From positions 1-5,352 of the forward strand of contig JAISDQ010000023.1 of NCBI GenBank assembly GCA_031264605.1: a stretch of DNA of 5,352 nt. The letters are read 5' to 3'. Source of the stretch: Synergistaceae bacterium (GTDB lineage Bacteria; Synergistota; Synergistia; Synergistales; Synergistaceae). Below, piece by piece: positions 4,967-5,352 of this stretch; position 1 is the stretch's first letter, and each line of letters starts with the position of its first letter. The translations under genes were made by a program, and so were the position numbers. The notes beneath the pieces were generated by a model, which saw only the letters and a program-made list of their open reading frames with translations, made no database searches and was not told the origin of the DNA.

Positions 4967-5352
4967 GTGATAAATGTTTCTGAATTGCGGCAATACTGGG
5001 AAAAAGAATATGAAAGAACTGATACTCCATTTGACACCGAAGTCCCTGACGAGTGGATAGCCGATTTGGAGAAACGAGGCAAGATACGCGGGAATGTTCT
5101 CGACGCGGGCTGCGGCCCGGGCAGAACGTCAATCTTTCTCGCCGGGCTCGGCTATGACGTGACCGGCGTGGATATTTCCGGCAACGCGATAGAGAGGGCC
5201 GCAAGCGAAAGTATCTCGAAAAATGCCGGCGTTCGTTTCATTCAGACGGATATCTGCGAATGGCCCGGTTATGACGGATATTTTGACACTGTGATAGATA
5301 TAGGGTGTTTCCATTCTCTCCCGACAGATGATGAGCGGGGGAACTACGTTTC
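4967..5352 (+). CDS. Class I SAM-dependent methyltransferase, N-terminal part
   Basis: The 128 visible codons start at GTG and run to the window edge without a stop; the family is usually around 190-240 aa. The protein opens INVSELRQYWEKEYERTDTP and PFDTEVPDEWIADLEK. The Rossmann SAM site follows: VLDAGCGPGRTSIFLAGLGY (44-63, motif I with G48, G50, G52), acidic D69 in VTGVDIS, D95 in FIQTDIC, and the FDTVIDIGCFHSLP strand (106-119). This is the Methyltransf_25/TehB-like type that methylates small molecules in the cytoplasm. The substrate cannot be read from this part, as the specificity region lies beyond the edge. Placement behind paired TetR operators suggests induction by a toxic compound or metabolite. 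Confidence 0.9.
   Translation, partial: MINVSELRQYWEKEYERTDTPFDTEVPDEWIADLEKRGKIRGNVLDAGCGPGRTSIFLAGLGYDVTGVDISGNAIERAASESISKNAGVRFIQTDICEWPGYDGYFDTVIDIGCFHSLPTDDERGNYV

Noticed and set aside
1..5352. CRISPR arrays, tRNA or rRNA genes, insertion sequences
   Set aside because: No regularly spaced repeats, cloverleaf sequences, rRNA segments, transposase frames or flanking terminal repeats were seen.

Overview
The window carries parts of three transcription units of a bacterial chromosome. The RecQ gene is clearly GC-rich yet uses many ATA and AGG codons, and the flanking genes look less GC-rich. Gene types (ClbS/DfsB, GyrI-like, short DUF7662-like protein, TetR regulators, small methyltransferase) are those often seen in anaerobic gut Firmicutes and Synergistota. 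The codon habit of recQ leans towards Synergistota, but this is a weak taxonomic guess.

Layout. (1) Positions 1-2113, minus strand: an apparent operon read leftwards from one near-consensus promoter at 2085-2113. Its order is a TetR/AcrR regulator with a WHG-type C-terminal domain, a ClbS/DfsB gene that is frameshifted and short at its 3' end, a stand-alone GyrI-like protein, a 35-aa ORF overlapping by ATGA the next 69-aa gene (DUF7662-like), and the first 68 codons of a second ClbS/DfsB gene cut by the window edge. A 23-bp imperfect palindrome fills the spacer of the promoter and is the likely operator. (2) Positions 2171-4139, plus strand: a complete RecQ helicase (helicase core, RecQ zinc-binding, winged-helix RQC and HRDC regions) behind its own promoter region, which is rich in TTCACG half-sites. 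(3) Positions 4132-5352: a second TetR/AcrR gene (minus) diverging from a class I SAM-dependent methyltransferase (plus, GTG start, cut by the right edge). The two face each other across interlocked promoters and two related palindromic operators.

How they may work together. ClbS is known to hydrolyse the cyclopropane warhead of colibactin, and a subfamily of GyrI-like proteins hydrolyses cyclopropanoid DNA alkylators such as yatakemycin and CC-1065. Finding both families in one TetR-controlled operon suggests an inducible defence against electrophilic, possibly DNA-alkylating, small molecules. The neighbouring TetR/methyltransferase pair looks like a second inducible detoxification or modification module. 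RecQ between them is a DNA repair gene, but it has its own promoter and a functional link is only conjecture. One of the two ClbS genes is probably inactive unless a slip at an A7 run restores its frame.
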